DNA of 64,000 nt from an uncultured Phycisphaerales bacterium (GTDB lineage Bacteria; Planctomycetota; Phycisphaerae; Phycisphaerales; UBA1924), in assembly GCA_937995595.1 (NCBI GenBank), contig CALKJW010000020.1, positions 1 through 64,000 on the forward strand, written 5' to 3'. The notes beneath the pieces are model-generated. The model did no database searches and had not been told where the DNA came from. It saw only the letters and a program-made list of their open reading frames with translations. Position 1 is the first letter of the stretch, and every line of letters starts with the position of its first letter. Positions 17,949-27,485 of the stretch are shown piece after piece. A program made the translations under genes and the position numbers.

Positions 17949-19361
17949 ATGAACATTCGGCCCGGTCGTCTGATGTTCCGTACCACCGGCGCGGCGGCGG
18001 CGGTCGCCGCGGTGTCGCTGCTGGCGTGCGCGACCGGGACCTTCGCGCAGCAGCGCCGGCCGGGCCAGTCGCAACCGCCCTCGCAGCCAGCGCCGACGCA
18101 GCCGACCCCGCCGGCGGCCCCTGCGCAGCCGGCCCCGACGCAGCCAACCCCGGCGCAGCCGGCGCCTGCTCAGGTCAAACCCGCTCCGCCAAAGCCCTCG
18201 TTCCTCGACAACGTCATCAAGCCCGGCCGCACGCGCAACTGGACGCTGCGCGTGAACGTGCACGTCGACGCGTATCAGACCGACCCACGTGTGCTGGGCA
18301 AGCCCGGGCACAAGGAACTGGAGGTCAAGCCGATCACCTTCGAGACCGCGGCGGTGGTCTTCCCGATCGTGACCGCGAGCGCGGGCAGCGAGGCGGCGTT
18401 CGAAGCGATGCGCGGCACGCTGTACTTCGACGACCGCCCGATGGACACCGAGCCCGAACTCTCGCCGACGGTCTACCACTCGGGCACGCGCCTTGCGCGC
18501 TGGGAGATGACCAACAAGACCGGGCGCGAGATGGACCTGCGCGTCGAGATCCCGATGACGACGTGGGAGACGGTGTTCGACGAGAAACTGGCGGAGCGCG
18601 CCGTCTGGCCCGCCGGCGGCAAGTGGCCCGAGGTCGCCGCGTCGACGTTCAGCGGCGTCCCGTTCGTGGACTACCAGTCGCCGGTCGTGGTCAACCTGCT
18701 CAGCCAGTGGACGGGCGGGAAGGACCCCAAGGTTCTCAAGCCCGTGCCGCTGGCCAAGTTCCTGGCCGGGCAGGTGCTCGAACGGATGCAGCCGACCGGA
18801 ACCGGGCTGGAAACGGCCCGCAACGGCGAACTGGAGGGCTTCAAACTCCAGCGTGCATCGACGACGCTCCAACTGGGGCGCGGCAGCGAGCACGACATCG
18901 CCATCGCGCTGTGCGCGGTCTATCTCGCCGCGGGCCTGCCGGCGCGCACCGTGATCGGGTACGACGTGACGGACACCAAGGGAGAGGACTCGGGGCCGTT
19001 CGGCCGATCCAAGGGCTCCGCGAAACTCCGCTCGTGGGTGGAGTTCGCGCTCTACGACGAGACGGCGGACAGACTGATCTGGGTGCCGGTCGACATCGTC
19101 CGCCAGCGGAAGAGTTCGAGCAAGGCCCCGCCGCTGGACCGGCCGTGGAAGTACTTCGGCACCAACGACGAACTCGACGACATCATGCCCGTCGCGTTCC
19201 AGTATCACCCGCCGACGACGGTCGTGGCGCACGGCTCGCGCTGCTTCTGGGGCTGGCTCACCACGCCGACGATCCCCGAGGGCGCGTCGCAGTACATCAA
19301 GTTCGAGTCGATGACGACGCCCAACCGCGGCAGGCCCAACCCGCGCGACACGGGGCGCTGA
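17949..19361 (+). CDS. Exported transglutaminase-fold protein lacking catalytic Cys and His
   Basis: 470 residues. The start has AAGGGAG upstream. Signal sequence: either cleavage after TFA or a lipobox-like SLLAC (Cys27). Residues 38-82 are a Pro/Ala/Gln/Thr linker with PAPTQPTP repeats. The C-terminal half looks like the bacterial transglutaminase-like core: HDIAIALCAVYLAAGLPART (316-335) and SWVEFALYDETADRLIWVPVD (362-382). The expected nucleophile Cys aligns with Glu315 and the catalytic His (usually HAWVE) with Arg361; only Asp382 of the triad remains. It is therefore likely non-catalytic, perhaps a binding or scaffold protein. Six bases separate its stop from the convergent pseudopilin gene. 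Confidence 0.75.
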   Translation: MNIRPGRLMFRTTGAAAAVAAVSLLACATGTFAQQRRPGQSQPPSQPAPTQPTPPAAPAQPAPTQPTPAQPAPAQVKPAPPKPSFLDNVIKPGRTRNWTLRVNVHVDAYQTDPRVLGKPGHKELEVKPITFETAAVVFPIVTASAGSEAAFEAMRGTLYFDDRPMDTEPELSPTVYHSGTRLARWEMTNKTGREMDLRVEIPMTTWETVFDEKLAERAVWPAGGKWPEVAASTFSGVPFVDYQSPVVVNLLSQWTGGKDPKVLKPVPLAKFLAGQVLERMQPTGTGLETARNGELEGFKLQRASTTLQLGRGSEHDIAIALCAVYLAAGLPARTVIGYDVTDTKGEDSGPFGRSKGSAKLRSWVEFALYDETADRLIWVPVDIVRQRKSSSKAPPLDRPWKYFGTNDELDDIMPVAFQYHPPTTVVAHGSRCFWGWLTTPTIPEGASQYIKFESMTTPNRGRPNPRDTGR

Positions 19362-19367
19362 CGGCGC

Positions 19368-20141
19368 TCAGGGCCAGTCCGGCCGCGGCAGGAAGGTGTA
19401 GTCGGGCGTGGTGTTCACCACGCCCTGCGGCACGCGTGCCAGCGTCTTGACGTGGAAGTCGAGGAAGAGCAGGTTCGCGTCGACGCGCTTGGCGTTGTAC
19501 CAGCGGTGCTGGCGGTCCCCGTTTTCCTGGTAGTTGTAGATCGGGTGCGTGCCGAGGACCCACGTCTTGGTCGGGTCCATGACGTAGGGCATCTTGCCGC
19601 CTTCGAGCGGGATCAGCGTGGTGCGCCACTCGCCGTCGAGCGCGTGGTCGTTGAGCGTGTAACTGGTGCCCAGCAGGTCGTACATGCTGGCGACAAAGCC
19701 CAGCCCCGGCACGTTCCCGCCCTTGTCGGCCGGCGACTTGAACGCCTCCATCTCGTACGGGTTGTTCTCCGAGTCGGGCGGGACGGCCTTGTCGTGCACG
19801 TAGGGGTTGAGCGGCCGGCGCTCCGGGCCGTACTCGTTGATGCCGTACGCCGGGAGCCAGCCCTTCTTGCCGCCAAAGAGCGTGCCGATGTTGGTCGTGT
19901 AGCCCCCGCCGACGTCGACCCGCACCTGCGGCAACTGACGGTCGAAGTCCTCCATGTACAGCGACAGGCCGATGCCCAGTTGCTGCAGCCGCGAGGCGCA
20001 CACCGACGCGCGTGCGGCGTTGCGGGCCGAACCCAGCGCGGGCAGCAGCAGCCCGACCAGCAGCGCGATGATCGCGATCACCACGAGGAGTTCGATCAAC
20101 GTGAAGCCGCCGCGGCGTCCGAGCGTTCGTGGTGTGGTCAT
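19368..20141 (-). CDS. Type II/IV prepilin-like protein (pseudopilin, H-X9-DG-type)
   Basis: 257 residues. The N-terminus has the prepilin peptidase site [20 protein letters not shown]: cleavage before Phe, and Glu at position 5 of the mature protein. A 20-residue hydrophobic helix follows, then [22 protein letters not shown], typical of planctomycete DUF1559-like/pseudopilin proteins. Near the end, [13 protein letters not shown] resembles the H-X9-DG tail motif, with DF in place of DG. It may form part of a secretion pseudopilus or act as a substrate carried on one. It is translationally coupled: its ATG overlaps the TGA of the phosphatase gene (ATGA at 20138-20141). Third gene of a three-gene operon. 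Confidence 0.88.
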   Translation of the reverse strand: MTTPRTLGRRGGFTLIELLVVIAIIALLVGLLLPALGSARNAARASVCASRLQQLGIGLSLYMEDFDRQLPQVRVDVGGGYTTNIGTLFGGKKGWLPAYGINEYGPERRPLNPYVHDKAVPPDSENNPYEMEAFKSPADKGGNVPGLGFVASMYDLLGTSYTLNDHALDGEWRTTLIPLEGGKMPYVMDPTKTWVLGTHPIYNYQENGDRQHRWYNAKRVDANLLFLDFHVKTLARVPQGVVNTTPDYTFLPRPDWP

Positions 20142-20659
20142 GGGCCCTCGGTCGTGTCCTGTGCGAACATCTCGTCCAGCATTGCCTGCACCGTGCGGTG
20201 CACCATCGCGAAGGAATCGTCAAACCCCGCGGGACCACCATGATACGGATCGGGCACTTCGAGGTTCCAAGGGTCGTTTTCGGGGTCTGCACGGGCGATC
20301 GGGTCGAACGTGCGGAACAGCAGGGCCTTATGCTCGGGACAACCCGCGCGCAGGATCGACGAGAGGTTGCGCCGGTCCATGGCCAGCAGCAGGTCAAAGC
20401 GGGCAAAGTCTGTCGCGGGGGCGAGTTGCCGGGCACGGGACGAGAGTCGCACGCCGTTGCGCTGCGCGACCTCGACCGTGCGCGGGTCGGGCGGTTCGCC
20501 CACGTGCCACGCCCCGGTTCCGCACGACTCGATCGTCAGAAGGCTGCGCACGCCGCGCTGCGCGGACAGTTCTTCCATGACGCCCTGTGCCAGCGGCGAG
20601 CGGCAGATGTTCCCGAGGCACACGAACAGCACCGAGCGGACGCGCGACAGGTCGCTCAT
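20138..20659 (-). CDS. Low-molecular-weight protein-tyrosine phosphatase
   Basis: 173 residues, normal for the family. The P-loop signature C-X5-R is near the N-terminus: [10 protein letters not shown] (Cys14, Arg20). The general-acid loop PDPYHGG near the C-terminus carries the catalytic Asp. It should dephosphorylate phosphotyrosine proteins, often BY-kinases of exopolysaccharide systems, or act as an arsenate-reductase-like enzyme. Neighbours support the first: its ATG overlaps the TGA of an upstream glycosyltransferase (20656-20659) and its own stop overlaps the pseudopilin start. No tyrosine kinase is in the window. Confidence 0.9.
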   Translation of the reverse strand: MSDLSRVRSVLFVCLGNICRSPLAQGVMEELSAQRGVRSLLTIESCGTGAWHVGEPPDPRTVEVAQRNGVRLSSRARQLAPATDFARFDLLLAMDRRNLSSILRAGCPEHKALLFRTFDPIARADPENDPWNLEVPDPYHGGPAGFDDSFAMVHRTVQAMLDEMFAQDTTEGP

Positions 20660-21873
20660 GTGCCGGTTCTCCCGCCGCTCGCGCTCGCGAGCAGTTCCTC
20701 CGGCACGGGCAGCCCCGGACGAACAGTCGGCACGTTGGCGCGCTCCTCCCACAGGGCGCGGAGCGTCGCGCGGAAGAGATTTCTCCGCACGCACTCCGCG
20801 GCGAAGAGCCGGCCGTCCTCCGCAACGCGCCGGCGCAGCGCGGCGTCGCTCGCCAGCGCGTGGACGCGCCCCGCGACCAGTTGCGGCGTGTCGCTCGCGG
20901 CCACGCAGTCTGGCGCAAGCGGGCCGAGCGCACGCTCGGCCATCGGTCGCCACGCCGCGGCGACCGGCACTCCCCGGGCCATCGCCTCGCGGATCAGCGT
21001 CGGCCCCGACGACGGCACGCCGTGCTCGCCGGTGTCCCACACGGCGATGTCCGCCGCGTCGATGAGTTGGGTGATTGGCCTGTCGGACACAACCAGACCC
21101 CACCTCCGCGAGTGCCCGGCGACGAACCTCGCCGCTCGCCGCTCGCCGCGCTGGCCGCTCCGCGCCAGCGCCACCACGCGGATGCCCGCGCAGTGGATCA
21201 ACCCGACGAGGAAGACAGAACGCAAGGCGTCGGCCGCGGCGGGCGGGTCGGCGAGCAGGACCACGGCCAGCGCGTCATCGGCGATGCCCAGCGCTGCGCG
21301 GGCCCGCGCTCGCGCGAGCCGGTCCCCGGCCGGCTCGCTGATCGGCGGCTCGCACAGACGGATGTTGTCGAGCATGCGCACGCCGCCGCGACCGACCGAG
21401 GCGGCCGGCGCCCACGCCTCGCGGATGGTCGGGTCCAGCGCGAGCAGGGTGGTGTCGTCGAGCGCGCGTTCGATGCGCCGCTGCACCAGCCACCGCCCCG
21501 CGACGGGCAGCGGCAGGGGCGTGCGCGTCAGCACGGCGCAACGCGGGATCGTCCGCTTGCCGAACGCCGCGCGGGCGACGCCCAGCATGCCGACCGACCA
21601 GCACTGCACCAGGTCCGGCGTGGGCAGGCCCGCGTCGTCGTACCGGTTCTCGAGCAGCCGACGCATGGCCCGCGCCGTCGCGCCCGTTGGGCTCGGCCGC
21701 GCCGGGACGCGGTCGGTGGTTCCGAGCCCCAGCGCGACCGCGCGCCCCTCGCCCGCGCTGTCGGTGACCAGCCAGAGGTCGTGGCTCACGCCCTCGATCC
21801 CCATCGCCGCGCGACACGCCAGCGCGGGCTCGTCGCCGTCGCGCGGATCCAGCAGATGCAGAACTCGGAGCAT
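20656..21873 (-). CDS. Glycosyltransferase, GT-B fold (family 4-like)
   Basis: 405 residues. The N-terminal domain begins MLRVLHLLDPRDGDEPALAC, in the usual place for the GT4 N-terminal Rossmann domain. The C-terminal nucleotide-sugar domain includes ITQLIDAADIAVWD and GPTLIREAMARGVPVAAAW, which matches the GT4 'E-x7-E' region (EAMA-G-PV). Sequence similarity to well-known enzymes is weak, so donor and acceptor cannot be named. First gene of an overlapping operon with a tyrosine phosphatase and a pseudopilin, pointing to surface polysaccharide or pilus glycosylation (inference). No leader or strong ribosome binding site is evident. Confidence 0.75.
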   Translation of the reverse strand: MLRVLHLLDPRDGDEPALACRAAMGIEGVSHDLWLVTDSAGEGRAVALGLGTTDRVPARPSPTGATARAMRRLLENRYDDAGLPTPDLVQCWSVGMLGVARAAFGKRTIPRCAVLTRTPLPLPVAGRWLVQRRIERALDDTTLLALDPTIREAWAPAASVGRGGVRMLDNIRLCEPPISEPAGDRLARARARAALGIADDALAVVLLADPPAAADALRSVFLVGLIHCAGIRVVALARSGQRGERRAARFVAGHSRRWGLVVSDRPITQLIDAADIAVWDTGEHGVPSSGPTLIREAMARGVPVAAAWRPMAERALGPLAPDCVAASDTPQLVAGRVHALASDAALRRRVAEDGRLFAAECVRRNLFRATLRALWEERANVPTVRPGLPVPEELLASASGGRTGT

Positions 21874-21951
21874 GCGGTCGAACCCGGTCGGTGCGAATCG
21901 GTGACAGAGGACGCGGAGGACGGATCGTTGAGAACAGGCGCGAAGGGCGCG

Positions 21952-24900
21952 TCAGTCGTCGGTCCCGTTGTCGGGCGCGGCGGACTTCAGGCCCTCACCG
22001 GTGCACGTGCCGTCGGGGCGGTTGCAGCACTTCTTGTACTTGCGGCCGCTGCCCTGCGGGCAGGGGTCGTTGCGTCCCAGTCGTTTCTCGGCGCGGACGA
22101 CCGGCGCGGCCTTGGGCGCTTCGCCCGCCGCGCCGGCGCGCTGGGCCGCCTCCAGGTCGCGCTGCTGCCGCTCGCTCATCGGCGCACTCGCGGCGGCCGC
22201 GGCCGAGATCGAACTCGGCGGCGGCGCGTTGGAGGCCGCGGCGGCCGCGGGCGGCGCCGTCGGGGCAGCCATCTCCAGGCCCGGCCCGGCGATCATGCTG
22301 CCGGCGATGCCGGGCGCGGACACCGGGCGCGGGGCGGGCGTGGCTGCGGGGGGGGGCGCGGAGGGAGCGGCGGCCGACCGCTGGCCGCCGCCCTGCGGCG
22401 GCGCGCCGGGCGGGACAAACTGCGGCGTGATCTTCACCTTGAAGACGTAGTCGGTCACGCGTTCGCGCACCGTCTCCATCATCTGCTGGAAGAGCGCCGA
22501 GCCCTCGCGCTTGTACTCGATGCGCGGGTCGCGCTGGCTGAAGGCGCGGAACCCGATGGAGTCGCGCAACTGGTCCATCGCGTAGAGGTGGTCCTTCCAC
22601 GACGGGTCGAGCGTCTCGAGCAGCATGGTGCGCTCGAAGTACAGCAGTTCGGCGCGCAGGACCGACTCCACCTTGGCCCGCACGGCGTGCTCGAGTTCCT
22701 CGCCGGCCAGGCGGCGGTTGGCCGCGGGCCAGTCGGCGCGGAGACGGTCCTTGAAGAACGCGACCCGCGCGTCGTGGTCGCGCAGCGCGAGCGCCTCGTC
22801 GATGGTCTTCTGCAGGGTGCCCTGCTCGACGAACCGCTTCGAACCGGCGAGCAGTTCCTCGCGGCAGCGGGCCGGCGGAGTGCGCACCAGTTGCTCGACG
22901 GTCCAGCCGAGGCCGAACCGCTGGTTGGCCCAATCGACCAGTTGCTGGGCCGCGTTCTGCGGGCTCTGGCGCATCATGGACATCGTCAGGTCCATGGCGA
23001 AGTCGACCGGGTACTCGATCTCCCGTTTGGTGTAGAGGTCGCGGGCGCGGTCGAGGAAGAGTTTCACCACCTCGCGCCGGTCGTTCTGCTCGGCCTTGGC
23101 GATGTCCTGCGGCGGGACGACGAAGCCGAACTTCCGCTCGCCCCACTTGGAGAGTTCCGAGGCACCGTAGTGACGCTCGACGAACTGCGCCAGTCCGTCG
23201 AGGTTGGCCGCGGCGATGCGCTGCTCGGCCGCCTGCGCGAGCATCTCCTGGATCTCGGCGCGCTCGGAGAGGCCGCGCTCGCGCAGGTGCGCGGGGTCGA
23301 GTTCGACGCCGAAGTGCGTGCGCGCCCACTTGGCCAGCCCCTCGGCGTCGAAGTCCATCTCGAACTCGGCGCCCTCGCTGGGCATGTACTCGCCGAGCGT
23401 TACGGAGATCTGCGCCCGGACCTCGTCGCGAGCGTCGGCGCGGATGCGCTTCTCCAGGTCCGCCAGGTCCAGCCCGCGCAGGCGGTCGGCCTCGATGATC
23501 ACGTCGAGTTGCTGGCGGGCGTACTCGGCGGCGCACTGCGCGGCGTAGCCCTTGTCGAGGAAGTCGTCGCACGCCGCGACCGTGGCCTGCTCGATGTACT
23601 CGAAGATCAGGCCCTTGACGTCGCGGCCCTCGAGCACGCGCTGGCGCAGGCCGTAGAACGCGCGGCGCTGGTGCTCCATGATCTCGTCGTATTCCAGCAG
23701 GTTCTTGCGGCCCTGGAAGTTCCACTCCTCGACCTTGCGCTGGGCCCGCTCGACGCTCTTGCTGAGCATCGGGTGCTCGATGGCGTCGCCCTCGCGCATG
23801 CCGAGGGTCGCGAGGATCTTCATCGTGCGCTCGCCGGCGAACCGCTTCATGAGTTCGTCCTCGAGCGAGACGAAGAACCTCGACGAGCCCTTGTCGCCCT
23901 GTCGTCCCGAGCGCCCGCGCAACTGGTTGTCGATGCGGCGCGACTCGTGCCGCTCGGTGCCGATCACGTGCAGACCGCCGAGGTCCTCGACCGACTCGAC
24001 CCAGCCGACGCGGTGCATCAGGCAGCGGCCGTGCCGGTCCAGTTCCTTCTTGAGCGACTCGGCGTCCATCGAGTCGATCTTCTTGGGGTTGACCCATGTG
24101 TGGTGCATGGCCCAGTGGCGGAGCAGCCGGAGTTCGAGTTCCGCGATGGGCATCTCGTCGGCCTCGCGCTTGGGGATGTCCAGTTCGCGCGGCGCGACCT
24201 TGCGGTAGACGTTCTCGCGGACCTGCTCGTCGGTCGCGTCGACGGTGAGGTCGCGCGAGCAGATGCCGCGGCGCAGCCAGTGCTCCAGCAGGGCCTGACG
24301 CGTGACCGAGCCGAGTTTGATGTCCGTGCCGCGGCCGGCCATGTTGGTCGCGATCATCACCGCGCCGAGCTGGCCCGCGTTCTCGACGATCTGCGCCTCG
24401 CGCTCGTGCTGCTTGGCGTTGAGCACCTCGTGCCTGATGCCGTGCTTGCTCGTGAGCATCTTCGAGAGCATCTCGCTCTTCTCGACGCTGGTAGTGCCCA
24501 CCAGCACGGGTCGGCCCACGTCGTGGAACTGCTTGATCTCGTCGACGATGAAGTCCCACTTGTCCTTGGCGGTCAGGAACATCAGGTCGTCGAAGTCGCG
24601 CCGCACGACCGGCACGTTGGTCGGGATCGACACCACGTCCAGCCGGTAGATGTCGTGGAACTCCTGGGCCTCGGTGTCGGCGGTGCCGGTCATGCCCGCC
24701 AGGCGCTTGTACATCTTGAAGAAGTTCTGGATCGTGACCGTCGCGACGGTCTGCGTCTCCTGTCGGATCGGCACGCCTTCCTTGGTCTCGACGGCCTGGT
24801 GCAGGCCGTCGGACCACTGCCGGCCGATCATCGGGCGGCCGGTGTTCACGTCGACGATCACGATGCTCGGCTCCATGCGCCCCGTGTCGGGGTTCTGCGT

Positions 24901-26349
24901 GGGCATGACGATGTAGTCGCGGTCCAACTGGTAGACGACGTGGGCGCGCACCGCCTGCTCGAGCAGGTGGGGCAGGTCCATGTTCTCGCCGACGTAGAAC
25001 GACCCGACGCCGGCGACGCGCTGCGCCTCGGCGATGCCGTCGTGCGTCAGGTGCGCCTGCCGCTTGTCGAGTTCGATCTCGTAGTACTGCGTGTGCCGGG
25101 CGCGCTCGGCCTCGAGCGCGGGCAGTTGCGCCTTGGCGGCCTTCATCTGCTCCTGCAGCGCGGGCACCTTGGCCTTGTCGCGCGCGTTGCGGATGTCGCC
25201 CTCGAGGCCCTTGATCGTGCGCAGGCAGTGCTGCACCCGGTCGTCGGCCTGCTGCCAGGGCTTCTGCTTCTCGACCAGGTGCAGCGCCAGGCGGTTGGCC
25301 AGTTCGTAGCGCGGCGAGCCCTCGTGGGCGGGGCCGGAGATGATCAGCGGCGTGCGGGCCTCGTCGATCAGGATCGAGTCCACCTCGTCGACGATCGCGA
25401 ACTCGCGCCGACGCTGCACCTGCATCTCGGCGCGCGGCTTCATGTTGTCGCGCAGGTAGTCGAACCCGAACTCGGCCGTGGTGCCGTACACCACGTCGCA
25501 GCGGTACATCTCGCGCTTGAGCGCCTCGGGCTGCATGTGCATCGGGTGGATCGCCCCGACGGTCAGCCCCAGCGCGTGGAAGTACGGGAAGGTCCAGTCG
25601 CGGTCGCGCTGCACGAGGTAGTCGTTGACCGTCACCACGTGCACCTTCAGGCCCTCGATCGCCGCGAGGTAGCACGCCAGCGGGCCCACGATCGTCTTGC
25701 CCTCACCGGTCTTCATCTCGGCGATCTTGCCGCCCGAGAGCACCATGCCGCCGATCAACTGCACGTCGAACGGCCGGGCGCGGAAGGGCGGCCGGCTCCG
25801 CGGCAGCATGGCCCGCACCGCTTCGTAGAGCGCGGGCGGGATGTCCACCTGCAACCAGCCGGGGACGACCTCGCTGCAGCCGAGGAACTCGTCGGCCTCG
25901 TCGGGCTTGGCGTCCGCCGCGGGCTGGCCGAGCCGGGGATCGTAGGTGCGGGGGAGCAGCGGGGCCTTGGCCGCGATCTCGGCCTTGACGCCCTCGTACA
26001 TCGCGCGGGCCTCGGCGGGCAGGCGTGCGGGGTCGAACTGCTCGGCGTACCTGGGGTTGAAGATGTTGCGGATGCCGACGGCGCGGTCCATCGCCTCGCG
26101 CGCCACGGCGAACGCGTCGACCAGCAGGTCCTGCCCGGTCTGGCCCTTGTCGACGCGGGCGCGGAACTCGGCCAGTTTGCCGCGGATCTGCGCGTCGGTC
26201 AGCGCGCGGGCCTGCGCGTCGAGCGCGTTGATCGCGGCGACGCGCTGCGTATAGCGCTTCACGAAGCGCTCGTTGCGCGAGCCGATGAGCCAGTTCAGCA
26301 CGGGGCCGACCAGCGGGATGCCTTGGGGTTTGGAGGTCGCTGCGGGCAT
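21952..26349 (-). CDS. secA: Preprotein translocase ATPase SecA, greatly extended
   Basis: 1465 residues, against about 900 in E. coli. SecA drives exported proteins through SecYEG. Walker A MKTGEGKT at 212-219, DEVD at 321-324, GMTGTADTEAQEF at 552-564, AGRGTDIKLG at 671-680 and HESRRIDNQLRGRSGRQGD at 801-819 are intact. The C-terminal zinc motif (GRNDPCPQGSGRKYKKCC) starts at 1425 and would bind SecB or ribosomes. Extra sequence sits in at least three places: about 95-192 (before FDVQLIGGMVL), about 683-789 (inside NBD2) and the helical scaffold region, about 1020-1270. An Ala/Pro-rich linker precedes the zinc motif. AAGGAC lies upstream of the ATG. Large SecA insertions are known in some phyla; here they exceed 450 residues in total. 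Confidence 0.96.
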   Translation of the reverse strand: MPAATSKPQGIPLVGPVLNWLIGSRNERFVKRYTQRVAAINALDAQARALTDAQIRGKLAEFRARVDKGQTGQDLLVDAFAVAREAMDRAVGIRNIFNPRYAEQFDPARLPAEARAMYEGVKAEIAAKAPLLPRTYDPRLGQPAADAKPDEADEFLGCSEVVPGWLQVDIPPALYEAVRAMLPRSRPPFRARPFDVQLIGGMVLSGGKIAEMKTGEGKTIVGPLACYLAAIEGLKVHVVTVNDYLVQRDRDWTFPYFHALGLTVGAIHPMHMQPEALKREMYRCDVVYGTTAEFGFDYLRDNMKPRAEMQVQRRREFAIVDEVDSILIDEARTPLIISGPAHEGSPRYELANRLALHLVEKQKPWQQADDRVQHCLRTIKGLEGDIRNARDKAKVPALQEQMKAAKAQLPALEAERARHTQYYEIELDKRQAHLTHDGIAEAQRVAGVGSFYVGENMDLPHLLEQAVRAHVVYQLDRDYIVMPTQNPDTGRMEPSIVIVDVNTGRPMIGRQWSDGLHQAVETKEGVPIRQETQTVATVTIQNFFKMYKRLAGMTGTADTEAQEFHDIYRLDVVSIPTNVPVVRRDFDDLMFLTAKDKWDFIVDEIKQFHDVGRPVLVGTTSVEKSEMLSKMLTSKHGIRHEVLNAKQHEREAQIVENAGQLGAVMIATNMAGRGTDIKLGSVTRQALLEHWLRRGICSRDLTVDATDEQVRENVYRKVAPRELDIPKREADEMPIAELELRLLRHWAMHHTWVNPKKIDSMDAESLKKELDRHGRCLMHRVGWVESVEDLGGLHVIGTERHESRRIDNQLRGRSGRQGDKGSSRFFVSLEDELMKRFAGERTMKILATLGMREGDAIEHPMLSKSVERAQRKVEEWNFQGRKNLLEYDEIMEHQRRAFYGLRQRVLEGRDVKGLIFEYIEQATVAACDDFLDKGYAAQCAAEYARQQLDVIIEADRLRGLDLADLEKRIRADARDEVRAQISVTLGEYMPSEGAEFEMDFDAEGLAKWARTHFGVELDPAHLRERGLSERAEIQEMLAQAAEQRIAAANLDGLAQFVERHYGASELSKWGERKFGFVVPPQDIAKAEQNDRREVVKLFLDRARDLYTKREIEYPVDFAMDLTMSMMRQSPQNAAQQLVDWANQRFGLGWTVEQLVRTPPARCREELLAGSKRFVEQGTLQKTIDEALALRDHDARVAFFKDRLRADWPAANRRLAGEELEHAVRAKVESVLRAELLYFERTMLLETLDPSWKDHLYAMDQLRDSIGFRAFSQRDPRIEYKREGSALFQQMMETVRERVTDYVFKVKITPQFVPPGAPPQGGGQRSAAAPSAPPPAATPAPRPVSAPGIAGSMIAGPGLEMAAPTAPPAAAAASNAPPPSSISAAAAASAPMSERQQRDLEAAQRAGAAGEAPKAAPVVRAEKRLGRNDPCPQGSGRKYKKCCNRPDGTCTGEGLKSAAPDNGTDD

Positions 26350-26620
26350 GGGGAGCCGTCCTTGATTCGTTGGCCGCTTCGTCGCGAGGCGGGGGTGCGG
26401 GCGTGATCTTGAATCGGTCCACGGGCGGCGGGCGGTGGAACAACCGCCAACGTCGCGACGCGTGCCGGGCTGTCGAGCACCCCTGTGTCGGGCGGCCGGA
26501 TGCGCGGCATTGGCCCCGCGGACCGCGTGCACAACGGTGCTGTCCGAGTGTGTGGTGAAATGCTCGCCGTTCGTGGTGCGCGACCGGGGGTCGCGCCGCG
26601 GGAGCAATGGCCCTGTCGGT

Positions 26621-27025
26621 TCACGCCAGGGGCGGCGGCAGGTCCGTCAGCGCGTCGCGCACGCTCAGGACTTCGCGGCGGCAGTGCTCGCGGGCAAGGT
26701 CCGCCCGGTGCTGCGCGGCCAGCACGCCGTGATCCGAATCGCGCCAGACGGGAGGCCGAGCGACCGGGCCGCGGCTGCGCTGTGCGCCCGCGGGCTCGGT
26801 GCGAGACTCAACGGTGCGAACGTGCCGCGTCGTGGTCGGCTCCGACCAGCGCGACTCGCCCATGCTGTGCCGGTCGACCGCGACGGCCCGGTGGCCCGTG
26901 GCCAGCACGAGCGTGACCAGGACGAGCAGCGTTGCGCCACCCATGCTTGCGCGGCGAGACCGCGCCGCCGCGGCGGCAAACTCGCCGCGAGAACCGCTCT
27001 CGATCTGTGTGCAACCGCGGAGCAT
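26621..27025 (-). CDS. Small membrane or exported protein, unknown function
   Basis: 134 residues from the first ATG, or 107 if translation starts at the ATG at 26944, which would put the hydrophobic segment (TLLVLVTLVLATGHRAVAV) at the very N-terminus. The rest is polar and Arg/His-rich with no recognised domain. I keep it as a gene because its codons show the strong third-position G/C bias of its neighbours, unlike the surrounding sequence. It lies upstream of secA on the same strand, 271 bases away. No ribosome binding site decides between the two starts. Confidence 0.5.
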   Translation of the reverse strand: MLRGCTQIESGSRGEFAAAAARSRRASMGGATLLVLVTLVLATGHRAVAVDRHSMGESRWSEPTTTRHVRTVESRTEPAGAQRSRGPVARPPVWRDSDHGVLAAQHRADLAREHCRREVLSVRDALTDLPPPLA

Positions 27026-27485
27026 GGGCGGGACAACTGTATCGGCCTGCGCGGTCCGGGACGTTCCAAGCGGCGCAACGGGCCGGCACTTCTACGGGCT
27101 CGACAGGTGTGCGGTGCGACGGAGGGTCACCCTCTGAATTGTGGATAACCAACGCAAAGGCCGTGTTCAGGCCGTTTCAAGAGCGACAGCCGATCGACGG
27201 CTCGCCTTCAACTTGCCAGACCAAACGGCGGAAGATATTCTGTGCCCCCGGTCATCGGGCTTCCGATACCCACTACGCCTTGTGTCTACGAAGCCACGGA
27301 CGGCAGCAAGCCACCACACATTGGGGGCCAGTCCCCTGAGTGAGTGGGGGTGTCTGCGTCTACGGCAAGGATTCGTGGGGACTGGAAGCAAGCAGGCTTG
27401 GAGCGAGCAAGACGGCGGGCGTTCCCGAACGGAGTTGGGTCCGAAAACGCGTTGCCCGGCCACGAACGCCGGAGGAGAGTTGGCG
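27026..27485. other. 460-bp gene-free region, lower GC
   Basis: No open frame here has the codon bias of this genome. Base composition is less GC-rich than either side and includes AT-richer runs near 27140-27260. A good ribosome binding site (GGAGGAGAG) lies at its right end for the gene at 27486. I looked for a cobalamin riboswitch because the next gene is related to B12-dependent ribonucleotide reductase, and could not recognise one. Confidence 0.45.

Noticed and set aside
20587..26406. 1939-codon plus-strand open frame
   Set aside because: Shadow of secA and the glycosyltransferase on the other strand.
27026..27485. Cobalamin riboswitch before the ribonucleotide-reductase tail gene
   Set aside because: No B12-box-like segment or matching stems recognised by eye.
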